NCBI RefSeq assembly: GCF_002909485.1
Contig: NZ_PPXG01000002.1
Location: forward strand, 434,001 to 498,000
DNA length: 64,000 bases
Reading direction: 5' to 3'
DNA from: Stutzerimonas stutzeri
GTDB lineage: Bacteria > Pseudomonadota > Gammaproteobacteria > Pseudomonadales > Pseudomonadaceae
Positions 28,856 through 37,628 of this stretch are shown piece by piece. A program made the position numbers and the translations under genes. Every line of letters starts with the position of its first letter. Within the stretch, counting starts at the first letter, position 1. The notes below the pieces were generated by a model. That model had not been told where the DNA came from. It saw only the letters and a list, made by a program, of their open reading frames with translations, and made no database searches.

Positions 28856-30100
28856 TCACTGTAGTCTAGCCGGCTGGCCGCCGACACGACGCTCTTCCTG
28901 CCATTCGGCAAGCGTAGGTGCTGCCTGCTCGCCCGACAGTCGATGAACGATTTCGAAATAGTCCTGTTTGAAACGATCCTTGAGCACTTCGTCGCGAGGC
29001 TTGACGCGAACGGCATAGACGGTCTGCACGTTCTGGTGGTCGAACCCGCGCCACTGCTGCTGATCCTTGAGCAGGCTGTAGCTGTGGTTCTCCAACGCTG
29101 CGATGACCTGCTCGCTGCCGATGCTCTTGGCGCGAGTGGCGGCGTCCGCCCACTGATATACGATGCTGTAAGCCGACGCGGCGGAACTGGACGGGTGGGT
29201 CTGATAACGGTCGCCGAAGTTGCGTACGAAAGCTTTGCCGCGCTCGGAGCCTTCCAGCTCGGGTACACGCCAGGTCCAGGGCTCGGTTCCGAGCACGCCG
29301 CGCATGATGTCAGGGCCAGCCAACTCGACCATCGAAAGTGTGAGGTTGGGGATTGCGATCTGCATCTTCTTGTTCAGGCCGAGTTCATCGGCGATGCGCA
29401 TGGCACGCACCATATCCTCGCCGAACAGCACCAATACCAGCACCTCGGCGTCACTGTTGGCTGCCTTTTCAAGTGCGGCTCGGTACTCGGAAAGGCGCGC
29501 GCCCGGGAAGGCTGTCCTGATTCCTTGGTGCCTGTTCGCGTCGACAGTGCCGGTGGCTTGGCGCAGCGAACTTTCGCTGGTGTGGCCCCATGTGTAATCG
29601 GAGGTGATGTAGAAGTACGTCTTGCCCGGCATGTTTTCGTTTAGATATTGACCCAGTACTCGGGCGCTCATCCAGGCGTTGTTGCATTCGCGGAACATGT
29701 AGCGGTGGCCATCTTTGCCTGTGGTGTCGTTGGAATACGTGAGGGTGCCGAAGTAGAGCAGCCCGCGTTCCTTGGCGCGCTTGCTGGCGGCGATCGCCAC
29801 TGCACTGGATACGCCGCCAAACAGCATGGCGACGCCTTCGTCAGCCATCTTGTCAACATTGGCGATGGATTTGTCGGGTCGCGAGGCGCTATTGCGACTG
29901 ATCAATTGCAGAGGGCGTCCGAGCACGCCACCGGCCTCGTTGATCTCGTCGATGGCCAGCAAGGCTCCGCGCATCTGCGCCAGACCTTCTTCCTTGTAGC
30001 TGCCGGTGCGGGGGTAGTTCAGACCAAGCGTGATGGGGTCGGCAGCCTGAGCCGTAAGACAGAACCCCAGCCCTAACGCCAAGAGGGTAATCCGCTTCAT
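28856..30100 (-). CDS. branched-chain amino acid type ABC transporter substrate-binding protein (orphan)
   Basis: A 414-residue periplasmic binding protein of the Leu/Ile/Val (type I) fold, with a signal peptide ending AQAA-DPITLG at about residue 20. NYPRTGSYKEEG and MLFGGVSSAVA are ligand-site regions of this family. No permease or ATPase genes are adjacent: ung is divergent, and the crotonase genes lie downstream on the same strand. It may serve a transporter encoded elsewhere or act as a sensor partner. AAGGAACATGCT precedes the ATG. Confidence 0.88.
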   Translation of the reverse strand: MKRITLLALGLGFCLTAQAADPITLGLNYPRTGSYKEEGLAQMRGALLAIDEINEAGGVLGRPLQLISRNSASRPDKSIANVDKMADEGVAMLFGGVSSAVAIAASKRAKERGLLYFGTLTYSNDTTGKDGHRYMFRECNNAWMSARVLGQYLNENMPGKTYFYITSDYTWGHTSESSLRQATGTVDANRHQGIRTAFPGARLSEYRAALEKAANSDAEVLVLVLFGEDMVRAMRIADELGLNKKMQIAIPNLTLSMVELAGPDIMRGVLGTEPWTWRVPELEGSERGKAFVRNFGDRYQTHPSSSAASAYSIVYQWADAATRAKSIGSEQVIAALENHSYSLLKDQQQWRGFDHQNVQTVYAVRVKPRDEVLKDRFKQDYFEIVHRLSGEQAAPTLAEWQEERRVGGQPARLQ

Positions 30101-30292
30101 AGCATGTTCCTTGTTATCGCTTTTGTTATTGGTGTATTGGCAGTTGGCTTTTTTACCTTGCGACTGGTGCTTGCGTCACTCTATATGTGCGCTCTGGAAG
30201 GCGTACCTGCATCAGTACGTGAGCCAAGTGCGATTATGACTAAAGGAGGGGGGCTGATATTGCGGTAACGCAATGCTCGGGTGGTTTTGCCG

Positions 30293-30321
30293 TTGACAAT
30301 GATGACTGGGTTTTTTAGGGT
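30293..30321 (+). promoter_or_regulatory. probable ung promoter
   Basis: A perfect TTGACA (30293-30298) and TAGGGT (30316-30321) are 17 bases apart, 30 bases before the ung start. The -10 box is poor. Confidence 0.45.
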
Positions 30322-30350
30322 TCGGCGGCTTGGCCACCCGGAAATAGCTC

Positions 30351-31046
30351 ATGACTCAAGATGATCGCATCAGGCTCGAGGCCGGCTGGAAGGAAGCACT
30401 GCTCGAGGAGTTCGATAAGCCCTACATGCGCGAACTCGGGGCTTTTTTGCGCCGCGAGAAGGCAGCAGGCAAGACGATCTATCCTCCTGGGCCGATGATA
30501 TTCAACGCGCTCAACTCGACGCCGCTCGACCAGGTCAAGGTGGTCATTCTCGGTCAGGACCCTTACCACGGTCCGGGACAGGCCCATGGTTTATGCTTCT
30601 CGGTACAGCCAGGCATAACCCCGCCGCCATCGTTGCAGAACATCTTCAAGGAATTGAAGCGCGATCTGAATCTGGATATCCCGAGACATGGTTATCTGCA
30701 GCATTGGGCAGAGCAGGGCGTGCTGATGCTCAATACGTCGCTCACCGTACAGCAGGGTGTGGCGGGGTCACATGCCAAGGCTGGGTGGCAGCAGTTTACT
30801 GATCGGATAATCGAAGTGGTGGGCGAGCGCCGGCCGCATCTGGTTTTCATGCTGTGGGGCGCGCATGCGCAGTCGAAGGCGAAGCTGATCGATGCAACAC
30901 GGCACCTGATGCTGAAATCGGTGCATCCATCGCCGCTATCTGCGCACCGCGGATTCATCGGTAATGGGCATTTCAGTCGGGCCAATCAGTTCCTCAAACA
31001 GCAAGGGATGCAGGCTATCGATTGGCAGCTGCCGGCAGAGGTTTAG
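30351..31046 (+). CDS. ung: uracil-DNA glycosylase
   Basis: A 231-residue family 1 enzyme that removes uracil from DNA. The water-activating loop is [20 protein letters not shown], with catalytic Asp, and the uracil- and DNA-contact motif is [15 protein letters not shown] with catalytic His. Length and motifs are complete. It is divergent from the binding-protein gene and ends in a strong hairpin. Confidence 0.98.
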   Translation: MTQDDRIRLEAGWKEALLEEFDKPYMRELGAFLRREKAAGKTIYPPGPMIFNALNSTPLDQVKVVILGQDPYHGPGQAHGLCFSVQPGITPPPSLQNIFKELKRDLNLDIPRHGYLQHWAEQGVLMLNTSLTVQQGVAGSHAKAGWQQFTDRIIEVVGERRPHLVFMLWGAHAQSKAKLIDATRHLMLKSVHPSPLSAHRGFIGNGHFSRANQFLKQQGMQAIDWQLPAEV

Positions 31047-31072
31047 CCCGATGCCCGACGGGGCATCGGGCT
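31045..31072. terminator. palindrome at the ung end, probable terminator
   Basis: AGCCCGATGCCC (31045-31056) pairs perfectly with GGGCATCGGGCT (31061-31072) around GACG. It overlaps the ung stop and lies seven bases from the end of the convergent DUF4142 gene. The T run is short, so efficiency is uncertain. Confidence 0.65.
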
Positions 31073-31078
31073 TGAGAG

Positions 31079-31597
31079 TCAATTCTTGTCGCCGTGCTTG
31101 GCTTGCAGGTCTTTGGCGTGCTTCAGATGCTCTTCGAGCTTCGGCAGCGTTTTCTGAGCAAACTGCTTGAGATCCGCATTCTCGCCGTCTTCTACATATT
31201 CTCGATACAGCTCGATCGTCTGTTCGTGAGCAACGACCTGATTGTTCGCATAGGCTTTATCGAAATTCTCGCCTTCGCGTAGCTTCAGAATCATGGCTTT
31301 GGCCTTGTCCATCAGCGTTGCTTCGTCGGACATCTCAAGGTCTTTCTGCTGCGCTAACTGTGCGAGCTCCTGATTGGCTTTGGTGTGATCGTCGATCATC
31401 TTCTGCGCAAACTGCTTCACGTCCTGGGACGTGCCCTTGTCCAGCGCCATCTTTGCCGTTTCAATTTCGGCGATGCCCTTCGCCGAAGCCTCGTCGACGA
31501 AGTTGTCACCTTCTGCAGCCAGGGCCATGTTGGCGGCTAGCCCGAGCAGTAAGCCGAAGGTGCCTGAGAAGATTGTCTTAGTTGTTCTGGCCATCAT
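31079..31597 (-). CDS. DUF4142 domain periplasmic protein
   Basis: A 172-residue protein with a signal peptide of about 27 residues (ending NMALA-AEGD). The mature part is a four-helix, ferritin-like DUF4142 fold with runs such as NFVDEASAKGIAEIETAKMAL and QFAQKMIDDHTKAN, and the paired QFAQKTLPKLEEHL near the end. The family is common in soil bacteria and often stress-linked but has no firm function. GGAGAACGCG precedes the ATG; it is monocistronic and convergent with ung. Confidence 0.88.
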   Translation of the reverse strand: MMARTTKTIFSGTFGLLLGLAANMALAAEGDNFVDEASAKGIAEIETAKMALDKGTSQDVKQFAQKMIDDHTKANQELAQLAQQKDLEMSDEATLMDKAKAMILKLREGENFDKAYANNQVVAHEQTIELYREYVEDGENADLKQFAQKTLPKLEEHLKHAKDLQAKHGDKN

Positions 31598-31746
31598 CGC
31601 GTTCTCCTTTTTTCACCAGGGGTCGTGTCGGTCGCAGGTGAGACACGAAACCACAATGCGGCGAAATTGCCGTCCCTTTTTGTGACTAGGTGTCATGGGG
31701 GACGGTTCCTCGCTTTCGGGCGAACGGTGACGGCAGACGGTGTTGT

Positions 31747-32583
31747 CTATTGAAGCATGGTCATTGCGGCATCCATCGCGGCGGACAGGTCCTCGTCTTC
31801 CTGCATGAGTTCACTTGGATCCAGCCCCAGCTTGGCGAAGGCCGGGATTTCGCTCCAATTCAGCTGCGCGTAGGGGTGTTGGGTGCCCATATAGCTCTGC
31901 AGCGTCGCGACTTGGACGATGTCCACGTAATCGACCGTGGCGGAGTTGCGCTGGAAGTCGGTGTATTGGCCTGCGACCGAAGCGATGGCGTCGGGGAAGT
32001 CCCAGGCCCGCAGTATCTTCTCGCCGAGCAAGGGGTGAATCTTGTCGATGACGTGATTGAGGCTGAACGAGTCTGCAAGCAGCGCACTGTGCTCTTCGGC
32101 GTAGGTCAAAATCGGCAGAATTCCGATCTGGTGAATCAGGCCCGCGAGCGTCGCCTGGTCGGGCATGAGTCGTGTGTAGTGGCGGCAGAGCACATGGCTG
32201 ATGGCGGCAACCTCGGTACTCTTGTTCCAGACTTCGCGCATCTTTCGATCGACTAAGTCGGTGGTTGCCTGGAACATTTGCTCCATGGCGAGGCCCGTTG
32301 CCAAGTTGCAGGTGTAATTGATGCCCAGGCGACTGATAGCCATCTGCAGATCGTCGATCTCGCGACTGGTGCGCAACAGCGGGCTGTTGACCACCTTGAT
32401 GATGCGGGCGGTCACCGCCGCATCGTTACCGATCACTTTGCTTAGCGCAGGGATGCTGATATCCGGGTCTTCGGCGGCCTCGCGGACGCGCAGCGCCACC
32501 TCCGGCAAGGTGGGCAGGACCAGTTCATCGTTCTCGATCGCGAGCGTCAGTTCACGCTGGACTTTCTCGGCAAGGGTGCTCAT
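31747..32583 (-). CDS. HDOD domain protein
   Basis: A 278-residue protein made almost entirely of one HDOD domain: LPTLPEVALRVREAAEDPD at the start, then NSPLLRTSREIDDLQMAISRLG and LIHQIGILPIL. HDOD proteins are relatives of HD phosphohydrolases that usually lack the metal site and serve in signalling or RNA-decay control; the metal-binding HD pair is not evident here. No receiver, GGDEF or EAL domain is attached. The ATG at 32583 is preceded by AAAGGAATGAC. It is downstream of ygfZ on the same strand, 113 bases away. Confidence 0.9.
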   Translation of the reverse strand: MSTLAEKVQRELTLAIENDELVLPTLPEVALRVREAAEDPDISIPALSKVIGNDAAVTARIIKVVNSPLLRTSREIDDLQMAISRLGINYTCNLATGLAMEQMFQATTDLVDRKMREVWNKSTEVAAISHVLCRHYTRLMPDQATLAGLIHQIGILPILTYAEEHSALLADSFSLNHVIDKIHPLLGEKILRAWDFPDAIASVAGQYTDFQRNSATVDYVDIVQVATLQSYMGTQHPYAQLNWSEIPAFAKLGLDPSELMQEDEDLSAAMDAAMTMLQ

Positions 32584-32696
32584 GTCATTCCTTTAAGGTG
32601 TCGGTCAGAGTTGCTCGGGCGCTTATGGTTACGCTGGCCTCGGCCTGCCGCCTATGGTGCGCCTCTGGGTTATCTAGTTTCTGGTTCCGGTTCGCA

Positions 32697-33644
32697 CTAG
32701 CGCTGAATTTCCTTGTCCGGATTCAGGCTATAGGGTAGATCGAGTAGCGTCATCGGCATGCCGTCCGGTGATCCGAGGTACAGGCGCCCGTCGGCTGCCG
32801 CGTCCTCCTGCACTACGGCAAGCAGTTCAATTCCGTCAGCGCTGGTAGCCGCAAGCACCACCTCACCGACGCTGGAGCCGTGAACCGGCGAAAACAGCTC
32901 TGCGCCAGGTGCTGGCAACTCATCCTGCGCGCCTTCAATCGCGAGGCGATGCAAGCGCCGCTTGAGCTTGCCCAGGTACTGCATGCGCGCCACGATCTCC
33001 TGGCCGGTATAGCAGCCTTTCTTGAAGCTAACGCCGCCAAGCGCTTGGAGGTTGATCATTTGTGGGATGAACAGCTCTCGGGTGCTGCCGAATACCTGCC
33101 CCACGCCCGCGCGAACCTGATCGAGCAGCCAGCGGTTAACAGGTGCCTCGCGAAGCTGTGCGCTCAGGCGAGCGTGAATCTGGGGGGCGTCGGCGCCAGA
33201 TACCCAAAGCTCTACGCGGCCGTCATTGAGGCGAATGGCAATCATGCCGTTGCAACGCGCAATCGCGTCGGCAGACTGAGGCAGATCCAGGCCGAGGCTG
33301 ACCAGCGAGCCGTCACCACCGCAAAGACCAAACCGGCACCAATTGGAGCTCTCATCGCTGAGGCGCGATTTGGAGAATACGGCGTACTTGCTCAAGTCGG
33401 CCTGTTGCGATTGCAGTAAATCGTTGGCCATCGCCAGCAGGTAGCCATCACCATCTTGCACGATGCGAAAGCTCGATTGCATGCGCCCCTTGGGGGTACA
33501 GCGCGCGCCTAGGCTGGACGCCTCGGCATTGAGGTAGTTCAGGTTGCAGGTCAGCTGACCCTGGAGAAACTTGCTGGCATCCGGGCCGCGTACGGCAAGG
33601 ACGCCCTCATGCGACAGAACGCAAAAATAAGCAGTGTCGTTCAT
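32697..33644 (-). CDS. ygfZ: YgfZ/GcvT-like folate-binding Fe-S maintenance protein
   Basis: A 315-residue folate-binding protein that supports Fe-S enzymes such as MiaB under oxidative stress. The family signature KGCYTGQEIVARMQYLGK, which holds the reactive Cys, is present near residue 205-220, and FLQGQLTCN near residue 26-35. Length is close to E. coli YgfZ. It is divergent from sdhE, the same pairing as in other gammaproteobacteria, so the pair may share stress-related control. Confidence 0.95.
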   Translation of the reverse strand: MNDTAYFCVLSHEGVLAVRGPDASKFLQGQLTCNLNYLNAEASSLGARCTPKGRMQSSFRIVQDGDGYLLAMANDLLQSQQADLSKYAVFSKSRLSDESSNWCRFGLCGGDGSLVSLGLDLPQSADAIARCNGMIAIRLNDGRVELWVSGADAPQIHARLSAQLREAPVNRWLLDQVRAGVGQVFGSTRELFIPQMINLQALGGVSFKKGCYTGQEIVARMQYLGKLKRRLHRLAIEGAQDELPAPGAELFSPVHGSSVGEVVLAATSADGIELLAVVQEDAAADGRLYLGSPDGMPMTLLDLPYSLNPDKEIQR

Positions 33645-33732
33645 GATCAGTCGTCTTCGGAATCCGGGTGGGCATCATAACAGGCCGATGAAAACGGTTG
33701 CGTGGTGGCTGGTTTGTAGTGTTGCGAAAAAA

Positions 33733-33764
33733 GCGACTGAAGTGCTCAGCGCAGTCGCTATAAT
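33733..33764 (+). promoter_or_regulatory. probable sdhE -10 box with an upstream inverted repeat
   Basis: A perfect TATAAT lies at 33759-33764, 28 bases before sdhE. GCGACTG (33733-33739) and CAGTCGC (33752-33758) form an inverted repeat directly before it, spanning the expected -35 region, where no good -35 box is seen. Confidence 0.5.
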
Positions 33765-33791
33765 GCGCGCCTTCTCAACAGGAGCCGATGT

Positions 33792-34046
33792 ATGGCTGAG
33801 CAATCCGAACTCAATCGTCTGTTCTGGCAGAGCCGTCGCGGCATGTTGGAGCTGGATGTGCTGCTGGTGCCATTCGTCAAGGAGGTCTACCCGGATCTCG
33901 ATGAGGAGGATCAGCGCTGCTACCGCAAACTCCTGAGCTGCGAAGATCAGGACATGTTTGGTTGGTTCATGCAGCGTGGGGAGCCAGAGGACGAAGATCT
34001 CCGGCGCATGGTTCGCATGATTCTCGATCGTGTCCAGCCCAAGTAA
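33792..34046 (+). CDS. sdhE: FAD assembly factor SdhE
   Basis: An 84-residue protein of the SdhE/YgfY/SDHAF2 family that helps attach FAD to succinate dehydrogenase and fumarate reductase. The conserved RRGMLELD motif is at about residues 15-22, and ELDVLLVPF and [10 protein letters not shown] follow. CAGGAGCCGATGT precedes the ATG. The last 17 bases overlap the ygfX start. Confidence 0.96.
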   Translation: MAEQSELNRLFWQSRRGMLELDVLLVPFVKEVYPDLDEEDQRCYRKLLSCEDQDMFGWFMQRGEPEDEDLRRMVRMILDRVQPK

Positions 34047-34485
34047 CCAGCCTTTCGAGTGCCGCTGGCGACCCTCTGGTCTTTTGTTGGCGCTCTACCT
34101 TGTCGCTCAGGTGCTGGCCTTGGCGGCAATCCTGCTGTCGGCGGCCCCGCTTTGGCTGCAGGTGATCTGCTTGCTGCTGGGATTTGTCCATGCTTGGTAC
34201 GTAATGCCGCGTGGCATTTTGTTATCCAGCCGTCGGGCGTGGTGCGGCCTGCGTCACGATCAGTTTGGCTGGCACCTATGGAGCGAGCAGCAGGGCTGGC
34301 AGCCGGTTCAGCTGCTGCCTGACAGCCTGGCGCTGCCCTTGGTGGTTGTTCTTCGCTTCCGTCTGCCCGGACGACGCTTCGCTAGAAGCGTCTGTGTTCC
34401 TCGCGACTCGCTGCCGCACGAGCAGCATCGTCGTCTGCGTGTGCGGCTTAAGTTCAGTCGGCGTAGGTGGGCGGCACCAGAATAG
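34030..34485 (+). CDS. YgfX family membrane protein
   Basis: A 151-residue protein with two adjacent hydrophobic helices (about residues 17-58) and a basic C-terminal domain. It is the YgfX/CptA type found after sdhE; in E. coli it was reported as a toxin acting on cytoskeletal proteins, a role still debated. The probable GTG at 34030 overlaps sdhE by 17 bases, so translation is coupled. The 3' end overlaps the convergent nadB end by 32 bases. Confidence 0.8.
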   Translation: MSSPSNQPFECRWRPSGLLLALYLVAQVLALAAILLSAAPLWLQVICLLLGFVHAWYVMPRGILLSSRRAWCGLRHDQFGWHLWSEQQGWQPVQLLPDSLALPLVVVLRFRLPGRRFARSVCVPRDSLPHEQHRRLRVRLKFSRRRWAAPE

Positions 34486-36070
34486 TGTCGACGGCTTGCG
34501 GTAGCAGGTCAGGATAGTCGAGGGTGTAATGCAGTCCGCGGCTCTCCTTGCGCTCCATGGCTGAGCGAATCATCAGATCTGCAACCAGCGCCAGATTTCG
34601 CAGTTCGAGCAGGTCGCGACTGACTTTATAGTTGCTGTAGAACTCATCAATCTCGCTGAGCAGCAGCCGAACCCGGTGTTGCGCACGCATTAGACGTTTG
34701 TTGGTGCGGACGATGCCGACGTAGTCCCACATGAAGCGCCGCAATTCATCCCAGTTATGCGCAATGATCACGTCCTCGTCGGAGTCGGTAACTTGGCTGG
34801 CGTCCCACGTGGGGAGCTGGGCTGGGGCGGTGATCTGCGGCAGCTGGCGCAGAATGTCCTGTGCGGCTGCGCGACCGTAAACGAAGCACTCCAGCAACGA
34901 ATTGCTCGCCATGCGGTTGGCGCCGTGCAGACCGGTGAAGCTGGTTTCACCAATCGCGTAGAGCCCGGGGATGTCGGTATGGCCCGCCTGGTCAACGACT
35001 ACGCCGCCGCAGGTGTAGTGCGCTGCAGGCACGACCGGAATGGGTTGGCAGGTGATGTCGATGCCGTATGTCAGGCACCGCTCATAAACCGTCGGGAAGT
35101 GGGCTTTGATGAATTCTGCGGGTTTATGGCTTATATCCAGATAGACGCAATCAATGCCTAGGCGCTTCATTTCATGATCGATGGCGCGCGCGACGATGTC
35201 TCTCGGTGCCAGCTCCTCGCGAGCATCGAAGCGTGGCATGAAGCGCTCGCCATTTGGCAGCTTGAGCAGAGCGCCTTCTCCGCGCAGTGCCTCGGTGACC
35301 AGAAAGCTCTTGGCTTGCGGGTGATACAGGCATGTCGGATGAAACTGGTTGAACTCGAGGTTGCCAACTCGACAGCCGGCACGCCATGCCATAGCAATGC
35401 CGTCACCGCAGGCGCTGTCCGGGTTGCTGGTATAGAGGTATACCTTGGCGGCCCCGCCGGTTGCTAGAACCACGGACCGCGCCTGGAATGTCTCCACTTC
35501 CCCGGTACTGCGATTGAGTACGTAGGCGCCAAGGCAGCGCCTGCCAGGAAGCCCAAGTTTGTGCTCGGTGATTAGATCAACCGCGACGCGCTGCTGGAGC
35601 AGTTCGATGTTGCTCCTGGTTCTGGCCCGCGCGAGCAGGGTATTGAAAATAGCGGCACCTGTGGCATCTGCCGCATGAATGATGCGGCGGTGGCTATGCC
35701 CGCCTTCGCGCGTCAAGTGGAATTCGAAACTGCCGTCCTCGCGATCAGGTGCGTCATCGCGAGTAAACGGCACGCCCTGTTCGATCAGCCACTGGATCGC
35801 CTCGTTACTGTGTTGGACGGTGAAGCGGACCGCGTCTTCCTGGCAGAGGCCGCCGCCCGCTATCAGCGTGTCGGCAACGTGTGATTCCACGGTATCAGTG
35901 GTGTCCAGAACTGCGGCGACGCCCCCTTGTGCCCAATAGGTCGATCCATTGGCCAGGTCGCCCTTGCTGAGCACAGCAACGCGAAGATCAGCCGGCAGAT
36001 TGAGGGCGAGGGTCAAGCCGGCGGCGCCGCTACCGATGACCAAGACGTCGTATCGTTGAACCTGATTCAT
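34454..36070 (-). CDS. nadB: L-aspartate oxidase
   Basis: A 538-residue FAD enzyme that oxidises aspartate to iminoaspartate for NAD synthesis. The N-terminal FAD motif is [25 protein letters not shown]-type substrate loop appears as [13 protein letters not shown], and the HPTCLYHP run and [21 protein letters not shown] near the end are characteristic. The start at 36070 gives [10 protein letters not shown]; open codons upstream have no ribosome site. It is divergent from algU, as in P. aeruginosa. Confidence 0.97.
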   Translation of the reverse strand: MNQVQRYDVLVIGSGAAGLTLALNLPADLRVAVLSKGDLANGSTYWAQGGVAAVLDTTDTVESHVADTLIAGGGLCQEDAVRFTVQHSNEAIQWLIEQGVPFTRDDAPDREDGSFEFHLTREGGHSHRRIIHAADATGAAIFNTLLARARTRSNIELLQQRVAVDLITEHKLGLPGRRCLGAYVLNRSTGEVETFQARSVVLATGGAAKVYLYTSNPDSACGDGIAMAWRAGCRVGNLEFNQFHPTCLYHPQAKSFLVTEALRGEGALLKLPNGERFMPRFDAREELAPRDIVARAIDHEMKRLGIDCVYLDISHKPAEFIKAHFPTVYERCLTYGIDITCQPIPVVPAAHYTCGGVVVDQAGHTDIPGLYAIGETSFTGLHGANRMASNSLLECFVYGRAAAQDILRQLPQITAPAQLPTWDASQVTDSDEDVIIAHNWDELRRFMWDYVGIVRTNKRLMRAQHRVRLLLSEIDEFYSNYKVSRDLLELRNLALVADLMIRSAMERKESRGLHYTLDYPDLLPQAVDTILVPPTYAD

Positions 36071-36156
36071 GTTCAATTCCGCGGAAAAACGAGCTCTAGT
36101 ATATAGACGGGATGTAGCGTCAAAATAGATGACTGTGCATTTGTCTTCTAACGAGC

Positions 36157-36185
36157 GGAACTTTTCCTCGTTGGGGTGGCTCAAT
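36157..36185 (+). promoter_or_regulatory. upstream AlgU-type promoter of algU
   Basis: GGAACTT (36157-36163) followed 17 bases later by TCAAT (36181-36185) fits the AlgU/sigma-E pattern (GAACTT-N16/17-TCtgA). It is the weaker of two sites and parallels the distal autoregulated promoter known for P. aeruginosa algU. Confidence 0.55.
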
Positions 36186-36333
36186 AGGCAGTTGTGAATG
36201 CAAACCAGCTGGCCATCGCGAATGGGCGGTGCGTGTTTGCTATGGACACCAGGACGGCGTCGCTAGTCAATTTAGCGCAACGCTGCGGTGCAATCGCCGT
36301 CAGGTATTGCAGGATAGCTTGCTAGGAGGGGGA

Positions 36334-36360
36334 GAACTTTTGCGTAAAGCCCGGGTCTAT
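36334..36360 (+). promoter_or_regulatory. proximal AlgU-type promoter of algU
   Basis: GAACTT (36334-36339), a 16-base spacer and TCTAT (36356-36360) give an autoregulatory sigma-E class promoter about 60 bases before the algU start. This corresponds to the known proximal promoter in Pseudomonas. Confidence 0.75.
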
Positions 36361-36419
36361 TCTGGCAGGTCGGTTCACTGGTGTGAGCGATGCTACTCCG
36401 GTATCGGGGAGGGGCATTC

Positions 36420-37001
36420 ATGTTGACCCAGGAGCAGGACCAGCAACTGGTTGAGCGAGTGCAGCGTGGGGACAAGCGGGCGTTTGATCTGCTGGTAATG
36501 AAATACCAGCACAAGATCCTTGGGTTGATTGTGCGGTTCGTGCATGACTCTCATGAGGCTCAGGATGTCGCCCAGGAGGCGTTTATCAAAGCCTACCGCG
36601 CACTTGCCAATTTTCGCGGAGACAGCGCGTTTTATACCTGGCTGTACCGCATCGCCATCAATACGGCGAAGAATCATCTGGTGGCGCGTGGTAGACGCCC
36701 TCCGGATAGTGATGTGAGTTCCGAGGATGCAGAGTTCTACGAAGGTGATCATGCCCTCAAGGACATTGAGTCGCCGGAGCGCTCGCTGCTCAGGGATGAG
36801 ATAGAAGATACCGTTCATCGAACTATTCAGCTTTTGCCCGAAGATTTGCGAACTGCTCTAACACTGCGCGAATTTGATGGTCTTAGTTATGAAGACATTG
36901 CAAGCGTCATGCAGTGTCCGGTGGGCACTGTGCGTTCCCGGATCTTCCGGGCGCGTGAAGCCATAGATAAAGCGTTGCAACCCTTGTTGCACGAATCCTG
37001 A
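36420..37001 (+). CDS. algU: RNA polymerase sigma factor AlgU (sigma-E)
   Basis: A 193-residue ECF sigma factor controlling envelope stress and alginate genes. Region 2 shows RGDKRAFDLLVMKYQHKI and DVAQEAFIKAYRALANFRGDS with FYTWLYRIAINTAKNH. Region 4 shows LREFDGLSYEDIASVMQCPVGTVRSRIFRAREAI. Length is the same as P. aeruginosa AlgU. I chose the ATG at 36420, after GGGGAGGGGCATTC. It heads the algU-mucABCD operon and appears to drive its own promoters. Confidence 0.98.
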   Translation: MLTQEQDQQLVERVQRGDKRAFDLLVMKYQHKILGLIVRFVHDSHEAQDVAQEAFIKAYRALANFRGDSAFYTWLYRIAINTAKNHLVARGRRPPDSDVSSEDAEFYEGDHALKDIESPERSLLRDEIEDTVHRTIQLLPEDLRTALTLREFDGLSYEDIASVMQCPVGTVRSRIFRAREAIDKALQPLLHES

Positions 37002-37032
37002 GACAGCGGCGACAGCCAAGAGAGGAACCGCC

Positions 37033-37620
37033 ATGAGTCGTGAAGCCCTGCATGAATCGCTGTCCGCCGTGATGGATAACGAAGCGGATGAGTTGGAATT
37101 ACGTCGCATGCTCGCAGGCGACAACCCGGAGCTGCGTGCGACCTGGTCTCGCTACCAGTTAGCCCGTGCCGCTATGCACAAGGAATTGATTGAGCCGCGC
37201 CTTGATATTGCTTCGGCAGTATCAGCAGCTTTGGCCGACGAGGCAGCGCCTGTTAAGGCGCAGCGTAATAGCTGGAAAGGTCTGGGGCGTCTGGCAGTGG
37301 CCGCATCGGTTACGGTCGCCGTCTTGGCAGGTGTTCGTCTGTATAATCAGAACGAAGTTGCGGGTCCGCAGCTTGCTCAGCAGGCTCCACAGCCCAGCAT
37401 TTCCGTACCTCAGACCAGTCAGGGGCCAACGGTGCTGGCTGGTTACAGCGAGCAGGCGGAAGTACCTGCGCAAGCTACGGCTGATGGCGCGCCTGTCGAA
37501 CGTTGGCACGAAGAGCGTCTGCCTTCCTATATTCGTCAGCATGCGCAGCAGGCTGCTTTTGGTAATGGATCGGAGAGCGCGCTGCCATACGCTCGCGCGG
37601 CCAGCATGGAAGAACGTTAG
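37033..37620 (+). CDS. mucA: anti-sigma factor MucA
   Basis: A 195-residue single-pass protein that holds AlgU at the membrane. The N-terminal cytoplasmic part (residues 1-80) has LHESLSAVMDNEADELELRR, the AlgU-binding segment. A membrane helix is at about residues 87-104, and the periplasmic part is the site read by MucB and cleaved by the AlgW-MucP cascade. The frame is complete and of normal length, with no truncation like that of mucoid strains. It lies 31 bases after algU. Confidence 0.96.
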   Translation: MSREALHESLSAVMDNEADELELRRMLAGDNPELRATWSRYQLARAAMHKELIEPRLDIASAVSAALADEAAPVKAQRNSWKGLGRLAVAASVTVAVLAGVRLYNQNEVAGPQLAQQAPQPSISVPQTSQGPTVLAGYSEQAEVPAQATADGAPVERWHEERLPSYIRQHAQQAAFGNGSESALPYARAASMEER

Positions 37621-37628
37621 GGAGAAAC

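Larger units (their letters stand above)
36071..36419. other. nadB-algU divergent intergenic region
   Basis: This 349-base stretch holds no protein gene. It carries two extracytoplasmic-sigma type promoters for algU (listed separately) and must carry the nadB promoter on the minus strand, which I could not pin down. A purine-rich ribosome site (GGGGAGGGGC) is just before algU. Confidence 0.7.

Noticed and set aside
37033-37620. Possible mucA frameshift as in mucoid strains
   Set aside because: The frame is complete, with normal length, membrane helix and periplasmic part.
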